Source: Zygnema circumcarinatum (lineage: Eukaryota > Streptophyta > Zygnematophyceae > Zygnematales > Zygnemataceae). From it: a stretch of DNA of 64,000 nt. A model generated the notes under the pieces. It saw nothing but the letters and a program-made list of their open reading frames with translations. It had not been told where the DNA came from and ran no database searches. Below are positions 53,174-63,980 of this stretch, piece after piece. Numbering within the stretch: the stretch's first letter is position 1; each line of letters begins with the position of its first letter. The stretch lies in NCBI GenBank assembly GCA_037447605.1, contig CM074804.1, positions 2,094,321-2,158,320 on the forward strand, given 5' to 3'. The position numbers and the translations under genes are program-made.

Positions 53174-54157
53174 ATGGGCTGCCATGGCGGCTTCGCGCCT
53201 GCTGCCAACCGGCAGGCCGCTCTGATGGACCCGCGCATGGTGACAGTAACCTTGGAAAAGCAGGCCTTTTCGCAGGCGGTTGGATGTTCCCGATCACAGT
53301 TTTTTGCTGGAGCATTCATGTCGACCGCAGGAGGCAGTGCACCGTACTGCCTATTCTCCTGGGAGCCCCTTCAACCAGCAGCTTGCCACGCTTGGATCGG
53401 TTTCAGACCGCCATGCTCGCCCTCTTCTGTTTCGGAGGTCTTTTCTTCAGAGAAGCGCACTGGCGCTGTTAGGAGGTTTCACAGCAGCGCGGCTCTTGTG
53501 ACGCGTGGCGGGCGAGGAGTCTTTTGCTGCGGTCCTTTGCTTCCCGGCAGCTGGCAGACAGAGCCACCCGAAACCCGGCCGAGCAAGAGCCGCGGTTACT
53601 CCCTCATGTCATGGAGACTGAATGCCGAGAGACTACAGGACGGGCAAGCCGCCTGCACTTCCTCTCGCTATACCTCCGAAGCTGCGGGTGTCACTGAAAA
53701 TGGCCTTTTCTCGCTAAGCGACGAAGTCCTGGCGGCTCGAGGCTTGGAGCTCTCAGCGGATTACAGAGAGCTGGAATTAGAGCAGTTGAACATGCTTTTT
53801 GCAAAGGTTGGCTTTCCTAAAAGAGAGAAGGGAAAGCTGACAATAGCCTTGGAGCACACCTTGGCGCTTCTGTGGGTGAGGGAGGTGCGAACGGGCCGGC
53901 TGGTGGCATTTGCACGAGCTACTGGCGATGCAGTTTTCAATGCAATCATTTGGGATGTCGTTGTTGATCCTTCCTATCAGGGCTCGGGACTCGGAAAAGC
54001 GGTAATGGAACGGCTAATGGCAAGTCTTCTCGCCAAAGGCGTGTGCAACATTGCACTCTATGCAGAACCTAATGTGGTTGGCTTCTACAAGCCTTTAGGT
54101 TTTGTTAGTGATCCAGATGGCGTTCGAGGAATGGCTTATAAGCGCAGCAAGTCGTAA
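53174..54157 (+). CDS. GNAT-family N-acetyltransferase, probably plastid (NSI/SNAT-like)
   Basis: Acetyl-CoA-dependent N-acetyltransferase. The C-terminal half matches the plant plastid GNAT group (nuclear shuttle interactor or serotonin N-acetyltransferase-like), which acetylates protein Lys and N-termini, or arylalkylamines. Blocks seen: LNMLFAKVGFPKRE, ALLWVREVRTGRLVAFARAT, FNAIIWDVVVDPSYQGSGLG (acetyl-CoA pyrophosphate loop QGSGLGKA), NIALYAEPNVVGFYKPLGF and DPDGVRGMAYK. The ~190-residue N-terminal region is Ser/Arg-rich without a domain, consistent with a transit peptide but longer than usual. The start is the CCACCATGGG at 53174; the open frame extends upstream without an ATG. The gene is a single exon of 327 residues, unlike its neighbours. 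Confidence 0.88.
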   Translation: MGCHGGFAPAANRQAALMDPRMVTVTLEKQAFSQAVGCSRSQFFAGAFMSTAGGSAPYCLFSWEPLQPAACHAWIGFRPPCSPSSVSEVFSSEKRTGAVRRFHSSAALVTRGGRGVFCCGPLLPGSWQTEPPETRPSKSRGYSLMSWRLNAERLQDGQAACTSSRYTSEAAGVTENGLFSLSDEVLAARGLELSADYRELELEQLNMLFAKVGFPKREKGKLTIALEHTLALLWVREVRTGRLVAFARATGDAVFNAIIWDVVVDPSYQGSGLGKAVMERLMASLLAKGVCNIALYAEPNVVGFYKPLGFVSDPDGVRGMAYKRSKS

Positions 54158-55410
54158 GCAAAGTCCAGCAATAACTGATAAGTGTCAAAAGTGATGTCAG
54201 TCATTAGTTTTAGGATGCACTTGCGGCCTACCAAAGCATCAAAGTTTAGGGCCTGCGGGTCGATTACAGATGTCTCCCCTGTACATCGCAAACCTTAGAG
54301 AGAACTAGACCCTGAGGCTGTACTGGTGCATATTGTACAGGATGATTTCTCTTGTCGCGCTAGGGGTTAGGGTTTTGAGGGGTTTTAGGGTTTCGAGTTG
54401 CTGTATACTTTAATCATCACGATGTGTCTACTAGAAGAGACCAGTGACTATTTCAAGCTGCATTTATAAACTTGAAATTGAATTTTCTTGACCAAATTGT
54501 TCGTCAGCTGTTGCAAAGATAACCGGCACTTGAACCACTTACCTACTCTCAATAGACTGCCTGTGGCATTCTAGAAGCGATAGTGGACATAGGTGGCCAG
54601 TTAATCTCAGGCTGTTCTACTATCCCATTGATTGAGGCTAATACCTTCAGCCTACTTGGAAGACCTTCAATTGAACCAGACTATTTGTTTGTTTTCATAA
54701 GCTGAATTGCAGAAATCAACCCTTATTGTTCACCCAGGGATAAACAGACATCCACTGAACCAGAACGGGCTCATTTTGTTCCATGACCCTGCTGGAACGG
54801 CAAGTAGAATGGACTGGTACAGCAAGACCAATTGCCTGCCTTGGGACCTCTACTTAGTCCGAAGATGATCAAGATCTTCCACTCATTCGTCCATAGCTTG
54901 AATGCATTGTCTTTCCTGTAGTAAGGCACAGTATCCCTCGTCTGCCTACTGTCACGAGTGCCTCAAAGACTGTTAAATACGTCTTGTTTATTACACGGAA
55001 GCAAGTCCAGAGGCTTCCTTCACATAGTGAAAGCCACGACGCAATCGTGTGCGCCTCTCGTATATTCGACAGGTACAGGCCTCCAGAGTGTTGCAACGCA
55101 CCAACTTGGTATCCGAACATCGGTGACGATCCAACCCTCTTGAGCGCGAGTTGCCATCATTGCTGACGAGTTTGTGCGTAGATGCTCCACGCTAGCGGCT
55201 AATGATATTTCTAGGTACCTAGTCTTGTCGTCACTCTCTGTGGGCTGGCATCCACGTTGTCTCTAGGGCTGTTCTTTGGCGCGTGCTTTTACTCTAGATA
55301 GTTACTCTCACACAGCACAACATGTCTAGCTCCACCAAGCTCAGACTTGACATTTCGCCGCAAGTACGGGACTCCACATGTAGAGCGCCATGGACCGAAA
55401 AAAACCACCC
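54158..55410. other. Intergenic region downstream of GNAT
   Basis: No gene is supported. A short telomere-like stretch (gggttagggttttgagg) lies near 54364. The remainder is unremarkable AT-richer sequence. Confidence 0.4.
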
Positions 55411-55733
55411 CTAGCCTCTAGCCTCTAGCCTCTAGCCTCTAGCCTCTAGCCTCTAGCCTCTAGCCTCTAGCCTCTAGCCTCTAGCCTCTAGCCTCTAGCC
55501 TCTAGCCTCTAGCCTCTAGCCTCTAGCCTCTAGCCTCTAGCCTCTAGCCTCTAGCCTCTAGCCTCTAGCCTCTAAGCATCAAGCCTCTCTAGCCTCTAGC
55601 CTCTAGCCTCTAGCCTCTAGCCTCTTAGCCTCTAGCCTCTAGCCTCTTAGCCTCTAGCCTCTAGCCTCTAGCCTCTAGCCTCCCGCCTCTAGCCTCTAGC
55701 CTCCCGCCTCTAGCCTCTAGCCTCTAGCCTCCC
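55411..55733 (+). repeat. CTAGCCT heptanucleotide satellite
   Basis: More than 40 head-to-tail copies of the heptamer ctagcct, with a few variants (cttagcc, cccgcct, caagcct) concentrated toward the right end. It is followed at once by a cluster of GTACGG motifs and a CT dinucleotide tract (55867-55920), all upstream of PCH2. Confidence 0.95.
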
Positions 55734-55863
55734 GTACGAACATGTACGGCAACCCGCCGTATGTACGTACGGTCGGCGCGCGCATGGCCGTGCGCTGCCC
55801 GCCGGGATTTCGCGCGCGCTTTTTGGGACGCCGCGCTTGACCAAGGGCAGGGTCCAGAGGCCC

Positions 55864-55901
<38 letters not shown>

Positions 55902-56004
55902 CCCTCTCTCACTCTCTCTCGCGCGCGCGTGCGCGCTGCTCTCCTATCTGTGGTGCTGCTGGAGGCGGGGAGGCGCGCCTTGTACTGCGAGCCAATCAGT
56001 GGCC

Positions 56005-59000
56005 ATGATGGCCCAGGCAGACGCTGATCCCACTGCGGCTGAGCTGCCATTGCCGCCAGAGCCAGATGAAGACATGGCCTGCTGCTCGCAGCAAGCGACT
56101 GCTGTAGAGGATAAATACGCACATTCAGAGTACATTTGTTGGGTACCGTCGCGAAAGGTTCCCATTTCAGGTCGTCCCGCTCACTTTTGCAACATTTATG
56201 ATGTGTTTTTTGGCTTTCCCAGCACCACTTTGAACCAGAAAAAAACTATGATATCTTGTAGCACAGCGTGTTATTACCTTGAATGCGGAATTTTTGAAGT
56301 TCCGACTGCATGTAAGCTTCATCTAAACAAGTCACAGAATCTTTGTGCTCATGCGAAAGCAGAGACTTTTTTCATAGATTTTTACAAAAGGAAAGTTTTG
56401 TCACCGCGTATTTCTGTATGCGTTGCTTCATTTCTTGGCTTCGAAAAATCCACGGCTAGATAAAATCCTGAGCAGAAAAAACCTTCTCAATCAATCCCGT
56501 GACGCTTGCACCCAAAGATTGGCCATTTTTTATACGAAATTTAGAAGAATTGCTCGAGCGGCTCCTGTTCCAAATGCAGTTTCTTCTATTTTTTTGGCTA
56601 GCTTGTCTGGATGCCTTGACCAACACTTATTGGTATTTTCAAATTTAGCCTTCTTGCAGTCGAAGTATGCGTTCGAAAGACAAGCACCGCAAAACCGGAA
56701 GACATTTCAAACGCCGTCAAGAGGTATGCGCACTTGCATTGAGAAGAATGGAAGCGGTAGAATGGTAGAAGCACATGACATTCTGCGATCGACTATTGCA
56801 ACAGAAAATCCCAAAATGCACATGATATTGTGAATATCCGTGTTTTCTTATCGTTAACTTCTTGAGCATATATTCCCTATCAAGGCCTCCTGTCATGCAA
56901 GTTAATCACGAGAGGGCCAGAGGCTTAGCTTGAGATTACCTATTGCGTGAGTGGTAGAAACGGTAACGGTCAAATCATTGGCTCCAAGAGCACTCTAAGT
57001 TACAAAATTACTCTTTTGCAATGCTGTCTGGTGTACGCAATTTCTTTCTTTAACGTTTCCTGGAGCTGAGGAGGTTCCAGTACACCTTACGAACCATTTG
57101 ATCCCTGGTTGAGTGACAGTATGCTAGAGAAACGGAGCCTTAACTATGTAAACGGGCCGGTCCCCGTTATCCCTGGAGACGACAAGTTTCTTGACGAGAA
57201 CGTGGAGAGCATCTCGATGGTTGACATAGGTACCGGAAATTATCATGTACACAACTTGACTGGTTTTTCCGACCGGTGCTCACCGCCAGGCTTGATAAAT
57301 ACGACTGATGAAACCCAATGGTACTTGCAGGGGACCAGTTGGACCAACAACGTGTTCTACTTTTTTGGCAAGTTGCCCTTCAAATTTATGTCTACCAGGT
57401 ATTCGTGATTCCACGTGTATGTGTGTGCATATCCTGCATATGCAAAATAATATCTCCTTGTTTGTGCAATAGAAAATGATGCAGTTGAACTCTACCCCGC
57501 CCAAAAGTGGAGTTCGCAAGAAAAGTCCCCCTGAAACGCTTGGGGTTGCTCTCTACTTTGTTGACGCGGCCATGAGACACAATCCCTTCATTTCAGATCA
57601 GACGTTTTGCTCTAGAAGCCACGGAAAAAGTATGAAAACCTAGCGCTAATGCTCGCATTGTACAAACATGAGTACAACCTTATGTACATACGCCAGTTCT
57701 GAGTGCAATGTATCTCACAATTCTAGAAGCTTCGCTTATGCTCTCCTATACCTGAGTACCCCTTTTCAACCTGCGTTCTGATTTCTTGGATTTGAACGCC
57801 CTGGGGCACGCTGAGTTAGCAGTTTTTCGGTTCTTAAATTCTCTGTCGAGTGTAGCAATGATATTTTCTAGGGGAGGGGTTCGAGATGGAGCCTTGCAGC
57901 TAAGTGAGGAAGGGCCAGCAGAGGAGATTGAAGATAACGAAGAAATTGCGACATTTCATGAGTGGATGCTGCCTTCGCGTGATTTCCATGGTCTTTGGGA
58001 AAGGTAATGCTTCAGTGACTCCTTCCTTGCCCCTGCATCACATTATGCAAGATTATGCTTTCCCAGTTATAAGTATTTTGAGCTCGTCAGGACCATTGCT
58101 TGCAGTGATTATTCCTTAAACGGACTCTTGTAGTTCATGAGCGTGTTGTCGGACACCGAACTAAACAGTGTACGAGCGTTTGTGCCGTTCTTGTGATGTT
58201 TTCAAATGCAGTGGACATCCGTGTGCCGCTTTTGATTTATAAAATCATGGTCTTGAAGAAGAATCCCGCGGTAAAGAATGCTGCAAAATACTAACTCATC
58301 GACCAACATAAAAGGTTGAGATGGATTCAGATGTGTGGATCTGGCTTGATCGCTTATCTTCTGGCTGGTACATGGTGGTTGGAACAGCCTCATCTTTGAG
58401 ACGGGTATAAAGCAAAGACTGCTTCGATATGCGACCAGTGCGTTGTTGTTTGCAGACAAAGGGGTCAACTCTCAGTTGATTTCCTGGAACAGGTTCGTAC
58501 CTCGTGGTTGTCTTCCATCTAAAACAAAAAAATGGTTAGGTTCTTCGTGTTTTCAGTTCTGCCCTGCGAAGAAAAAAGTATCCATGCAGTGCGCCCAGAG
58601 TCTAAAGATTCCAGAATTCAGTGCAAACTGCTTGCTTCATTGTACATGACTGATTGGAATTACTCGCGATCGGGGGGAAGGTCTATTGCTAATGCAGGCA
58701 ATAGACGTCTGACTGTTGCGTGCAGGGTGGTGCTTCTCTTTGGACCACCGGGAACAGGTTTGTACTACCGTTTGACCTCACAATAAGAAGTAAATGTACT
58801 GAAGCACGTGCCCTTACGTCGCCTCTTCTTGGCATGTCTTGGGCAACAACTCGAGGAGATAAAGTTGTTAATGGAACATGAAGCTCCATATGGTCCCTGC
58901 TGCATTTAAGAGTAGACATCTTCACCAGCTCGGAAGGCACACCCAATTGTTTGTAACTTTGGAACTAAGGGAATCACTGCATGTAACTTCCGAGTGGCAT

Positions 59001-61329
59001 GGCCTTTAAACTTTTATCTGCTCGTAGGTGGATATGTTCGCAGTCCTCATTAGGTCGTATGGGCTGGCTCGGGAACAGGAAAAACGAGTCTCTGGTAAGC
59101 GTGCATGTCTCGTTTAAATATATGTCAACAACAGCTTAGTTGATAAAAAACAAAAAAAAGAACAGTGCAGCGAGCATTTAGGGCGCAGCATCGTGCAGTC
59201 CAGTCATTCTGGGCCAACTTGATAAATTCATCAAGTACCGAGTGAAGGCTCTTACTTCAGAGTTTGGCGTACTCTCATGCAGCAAAGCCCTCTCCCAAAA
59301 ATTGGCTATTCGCTTTCGGCAGCGGTGAGGTCCCCACCCTGCTATTGACACGTGCGTCTTGTTACAGCAATGGAAAATTTGACATCAGTTCAAGGTTGTG
59401 TCTTTTTCGGTGCTATAAAAGGCTTTTGCCTTGAGAGCATAGCTTATCGAGCTGTAAGTATAAATATAAGACTTCACTGTTTGGCTTCATTTAGGATCAT
59501 GACACTGCCAGGTATCATTGTGCATGTACGCAAACCTTCTTTGGGGTCTATGGCTTGGGGCACATGCCTGGCCAGGTATCGGCAAGGGCAACTAATAGAG
59601 GTGAATGCACATTCTCTCTTCAGCAAGTGGTTCTCCGAGAGTGGTAAAATGGTAAGCGTGCTCTGGCCAGGCTTTGTGATCCCTTGTGGAAAACTGCAGG
59701 TATGCGTTATGTATACGACATTCTCTTCACGACCTGTTTTAGGCGGTGCGTAGTTTGAAAAATAGGGTGCTCACAATCAGCAGGTCGGAACGTTGGCCAA
59801 CACTCGTTGCAGCAGCTAACGACCATGAAAATGGTACGCTGTTCTCAAGAATGATTTAAGGTGGTGGTTGTGTGGTGGTGTGAGGGACATTCAGGTCAGC
59901 AAACTTTTTCAGAAAATTCAAGAACTGCTCGACGACTCAGACAGTCTCGTCTTTGTGCTTATCGGTGATAACCACAAAGTCCCTAAAAACTTGTCTCGTT
60001 AGCATTATCGTCTCATTCATGTGTGCAGAGGAATGTGTAGGTCTTGCGTCCTGCTTCAGGTAATGCCTGAATCTCGTCTGTATGTGTGCAGATGAAGTGG
60101 AAAGTCTGACAGCTGCCAGACAGGCCGCTCTGCAGGGCTCTGAGCCCTCTGACTCCATTCGTGTCGTGAATGCTCTCCTCACTCAGCTGGATGCCCTGAA
60201 GCAGCGTCCTAACGTGCTCATTTTGACCACCTCCAACATCACTCAAGCAATTGGTGCGTCTATGATGGATTACGTGCTGTGTCCTCATGCCCCATTGACT
60301 GCGGCGGCCTCCTATAAGCATGGTTCACGTTTTCTCCTTTGTGTCTCCAGATATCGCCTTTGTGGACCGCGCAGACATCAAGGCCTACATCGGACCGCCC
60401 TCCTTGCGTGCTCGGTACGAAATTTTGATAACGTGTCTATTGGAGTTGCAGCGTGCCGGGATCATTGAAACGACGTCCGAGGTGAGTTTATCTATGTTGG
60501 GGTTGCGCTCGAGTAAAAGTTCTGGTCAAAGATAGTCGACTCAGGATCATCACCACGAAGTATCCTTCCTCCCTCACATCGTACACCTTATTCTTCGAGC
60601 TACAATCTGACAGTTGCTTGATGGAATTCGGCAGAGCCATGTCGCCGAAACGCGATTATTATTGATGTTTTGTGTTGAAGGTCCTTATTCAGCTAAACTT
60701 TAGAATTGCCTTTGGCTTTCAGGCGGGGCAGGTGCAGGCGCCACCGCTAGTGTTTGTTGACTATGCACGCATGGAGCAGCATGCTACCAGACCCATTATG
60801 CGTGAGGAAGGGGAGACTGAGAAATCCTTGGAGCTAAGCAGAGACCTGCTGGCTACGGCAGAATTATGCGCGGTACAACCATAGCTAGCCGCCCTTACAT
60901 CCTCTTTTGCGTACTAAAACGACTGTCCCTCTCCCTGTCGCATTTTATTATTGCTTATGCATGGACAACGCGGTGGTTAGTGCCCATTCCTTTAAGATGC
61001 CTCGTGACTCAAGCAGTATCCTGTGGAAAACGTCGAGACTTACAGCGTGTCCAAAGCATAGGTCTGGAGTGGCTGTAAGTGGTAGTGGTTGTCGTAGAGT
61101 AAGAAGGGGAGTGCGGCGGTTTGAGGTGTTCCAGTGTCGATGTCGGACATGGATGCAGGGCTTGTCTGGACGAGCGTTGCGGAAGTTGCCCTTCCTTGCG
61201 CACGCCGCGCAAGTCGAGTCGCCGGTCTGCTCTGCCAAGGACTTCGTGGCGGCGCTGCGCAGAGCCGTGCAGTCCGAGCACGCCGATCGCGCCAACATGG
61301 CGGAGAACGAGAAACTCCAACGGGGATGA
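56005..61329 (+). CDS. PCH2: AAA+ ATPase PCH2/TRIP13 (pachytene checkpoint protein 2)
   Basis: AAA+ remodeller of HORMA-domain proteins in meiotic recombination and the spindle checkpoint. Exons: 56005-56170, 56660-56723, 57120-57229, 57757-58003, 58388-58492, 58726-58757, 59079-59094, 59283-59324, 59576-59651, 59895-59964, 60092-60253, 60351-60481, 60723-60872 and 61159-61329; phases agree, about 513 residues. Blocks: [40 protein letters not shown], Walker [36 protein letters not shown], Walker [55 protein letters not shown] and [18 protein letters not shown]. The exon 57757-58003 may hide a 48-nt in-frame intron ending at 57899, since 57852-57899 has no counterpart in relatives. A CCAATCA box lies 9 bp before the ATG. 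Confidence 0.92.
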
Positions 61330-61978
61330 TCGGGAGCTTGATGTCACCGGCTGCACCTTTCTATTTGCTTTGGAAGTTTGTCGAACTAATGCTTAGGAAG
61401 CCACATCAATGCCACAGCATTCTTCTTTTTAAATGCTTAGGAAGAAAATATATTTTTTATCCGTACCCCTCGTAGACACTAGATTGTGCTACCAATTGCA
61501 AAAATTATTTTCCATTTCAAATCGAGGAAGGACACTGTAACTCAAAAGGAAAAGTTGAGCGACGTCTTAAGTTGCTAATGCACTCTCTTACTGAATAAAA
61601 GGGGAAACAACTCGTTTGAGGGAACTTCCTGACATCAGCTAGTCCGAAAAGTTTCGGCACCAAATAGACTGAACGCTTTCTGGTCTCTGAACGACCTGAA
61701 GGCAAAGGCAAAGGATGTAGCATTGATCTCACGATGGCGATGATGCCATCAAATATACATGGACAAAACCATCATGGGAAAAACTGGTCGCAAAGGACCT
61801 AAGGACAAAAGAACAAAGCTAGGAACAGAAAGCTACGCCTAGGCTCAACAACGCTTCAAGCCCTCCCTCGAAACAGCCGCGAAGGTCACATCGCGCGGAG
61901 GGAGGGAGGGAGGGAGGGAGCGGCGGAAGACGCAAGACGCATTTCTGGGCGGGGCTTCAAAAGTACCCTGTTGGTGAA
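61330..61978. other. Intergenic region between PCH2 and the Argonaute relic
   Basis: No gene seen. The region contains a ggga tetranucleotide run near 61895-61920 and becomes GC-rich and promoter-like toward 61980. Confidence 0.4.
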
Positions 61979-62002
61979 GCCAATCACGACCCGCCACGTG
62001 TG
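61979..62002 (+). promoter_or_regulatory. CCAAT/CACGT composite element upstream of the Argonaute relic
   Basis: GCCAATCA-CGACCC-GCCACGTGT has the same order and six-base spacing as the element before HEMA. It lies about 90-110 bp before the first Argonaute-like codons. Confidence 0.5.
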
Positions 62003-62086
62003 CAGAATGTCCGATGCAAACTCTATCATTCTATCACATAGACTATCTAGCCACTATCTGTACTATCTTGTCGCTACACCTCATGG

Positions 62087-62840
62087 TTGAGTGGACCTAA
62101 ACTCTGTAGGGGAAAAATTGCTGAGCTGAGCATTGCTAAGCTGGAGACTGGACAAGTCATTCAATGCTGCCTGGCGAAGAACATGGCGAGAATGAACCCT
62201 CAATACCTCTCAAATTTGGCTCACAATATCAATCCCAAGCTAGCATTTCTCAGCCACCTCCAATTCTTTTCCATAAAGGGTTGTCAGTCGCAAGTGCCAT
62301 TCGGACCGCTTGCATGCTGGGAAGTCTATACTGTGCTTTTCACTGAGTCGATCAACCTCGGTTCATCTGCCGTACTTGATATTGTGGATTCATCAGTGTA
62401 AGCCAGCCAAGGGGTCCATGTAATCTGCTGAGAGAAGTAGAGCCTATTACGGTGTTGTTGATTGGCGGATGCAATGTCTTCGTGTCAGTCGCTCTCTCGC
62501 GGGCATTGCCCGCTGTAAACCAAGAGCCCACTATTCTCCTCGGAGTTGATGTGACCCACCCGTCACCTGGCGAGGATTCAGTCCCCTCTATGACTGCGGT
62601 GAGTGTTCCTCCCATTTCGTGTGTAGTTCCATAAAGAAACAACCCTCCTTCTTTAACAATTCACCTTTGCAGTTAGTTGTGTGAAGAATGGGTGGTCATC
62701 GGCTCATGGGTCAAATCTATCCATGGATCATTTACAGCTGAATTCTGTTGGATGTGCGATGAAGCTCTCACGATGTATCTGCTGCAGAATATGCATCTGC
62801 CTAATAGCGTGATATTCTATCGGCATGGCATCTGAGTGAC
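62087..62840 (+). pseudogene. AGO: Argonaute (MID-PIWI fragment) relic
   Basis: Pieces of plant-type Argonaute occur in order on one strand. Around 62135-62230 the translation includes GQVIQCCLAKNMARMNPQYL followed by SNLAHNINPKL, matching the end of MID and start of PIWI. At 62460-62600 come GGCNVFVSVALSRALP and ILLGVDVTHPSPGEDSVPSM, with the first catalytic Asp of the PIWI slicer. At 62789-62835 LPNSVIFYRHG matches the IIFYRDGVSEGQF region but runs into a stop where Val-Ser should follow. N-terminal, PAZ and the rest of PIWI are missing, no ATG precedes the first block in frame, and the second block's junction leads to a stop. It is best read as a decayed, truncated copy. A functional split gene is unlikely. 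Confidence 0.75.
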
Positions 62841-63297
62841 CCCGCCTAATTACGTATGAATTGCTTTATGAAATGTTCAGATATATGTGTAGTCAAGACT
62901 GTCGAAGTCATGGCCCCACAAGGGTATCTTTTTGATCTTGATATTTTGGATACCGATGAACGATGGGTAACACAATCAATTTATAACAGAGCTTTCAGAA
63001 GAAAAAAACAACTCTGGATTCAGCACATTCCCCTAAAACCTCTAATTGGTGAGTGAAGCCGCATGTGCGCAATTCACAACAGCAAAGGTGAAAAGAAAAC
63101 GTCAAAAAAGAAGAAGTTCAAAAAAGTTAAAAAACATGAAAACGCAACCTGAGAGAGAGGAGAGAGAGAGAGAGAGCGAGAGCGAGAGTAAGAAGAGGGG
63201 GGGAAGACAGAGAAATGGGAGTGATTCATCTTCATTTTTTTCCATTCTTGAAGGCGAATGGCAAGAACAACTCAATTCTATTGCTATCCAACCCCCA

Positions 63298-63971
63298 TCA
63301 GCTGTCCGCGCTGCCCAGGCTCGCGTAGGAGTCCCCGATCGCCGCCACATTGCCGGATCTCGAAAACACGATCTGCATCGCTTGGCGGGGTACAGAAAAG
63401 AAATTGAGATAGACCCCACTTTTGAGCCGAAGAGCAATCAACTTTCTAGATTTTTTTTTTTGGCAAGAGTTGGCAAAGCCAAAATTGGATAGTGTCTCAG
63501 AATACTTTTGTTGCCTCTCCTTTCATGAAACCATAGACTGCACGTGTTGAGCCAAGAAAGGGCCAGCAAGGCTTGATCGGAGGTACCTGAAGGTCTCCCA
63601 AAGTACACGACTTGAAGCCGGCGGCGCAATAAACAAAGTAATAATCCCACATGCGGACAAACTTGTCGCTGAAGCCCAACTGCATGATGGTTCTGCAAGC
63701 AGAGGAACGAGTGCTTTCATGCTTAGTTTCTCCTTCATTATCAACAAAGGCGGAGCGCCCCTCAGCCTGCACCCTCGCCTCGCCCTACACCCCTCCCTGC
63801 TATGCGGGACGTGACAAACGTGCACGGGTGTGAAGTACTGATTGGTTTATAGAGACGAGACGTAAAGGTTTGAGTTTGACGATTTTTCACCCTTTATTCC
63901 TGAGGAAGTTGTCTCTCCAGCGGAGGAGCGTGGTGGCATAGTGCGGCCCGATGTTCTCGACATGCTCCACA
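63298..63971 (-). CDS. Cyclopropane-fatty-acyl-phospholipid synthase (3' part, cut by window end)
   Basis: SAM-dependent methylene transfer to unsaturated acyl chains of phospholipids. Only the last three minus-strand exons are present: 63971-63891, 63692-63587 and 63372-63298, with matching phases and a TGA stop. They read VEHVENIGPHYATTLLRWRD, then TIMQLGFSDKFVRMWDYYF with YCAAGFKSCTLGDLQ, then IVFSRSGNVAAIGDSYASLG. These are the C-terminal signatures of plant and bacterial CFA synthases (FDxKFxRxWxYYFxYCxAGF and QxVFSRxGN). The remaining exons, including any N-terminal oxidase domain as in plant fusion enzymes, lie beyond 64000. Converges on the Argonaute relic. Confidence 0.88.
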
Positions 63972-63980
63972 CTACAAAGA

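Noticed and set aside
62856-63056. 66-residue plus-strand frame near the Argonaute relic
   Set aside because: Does not match Argonaute or any family I recognise and has no clear splice sites; may be part of the same decayed region.
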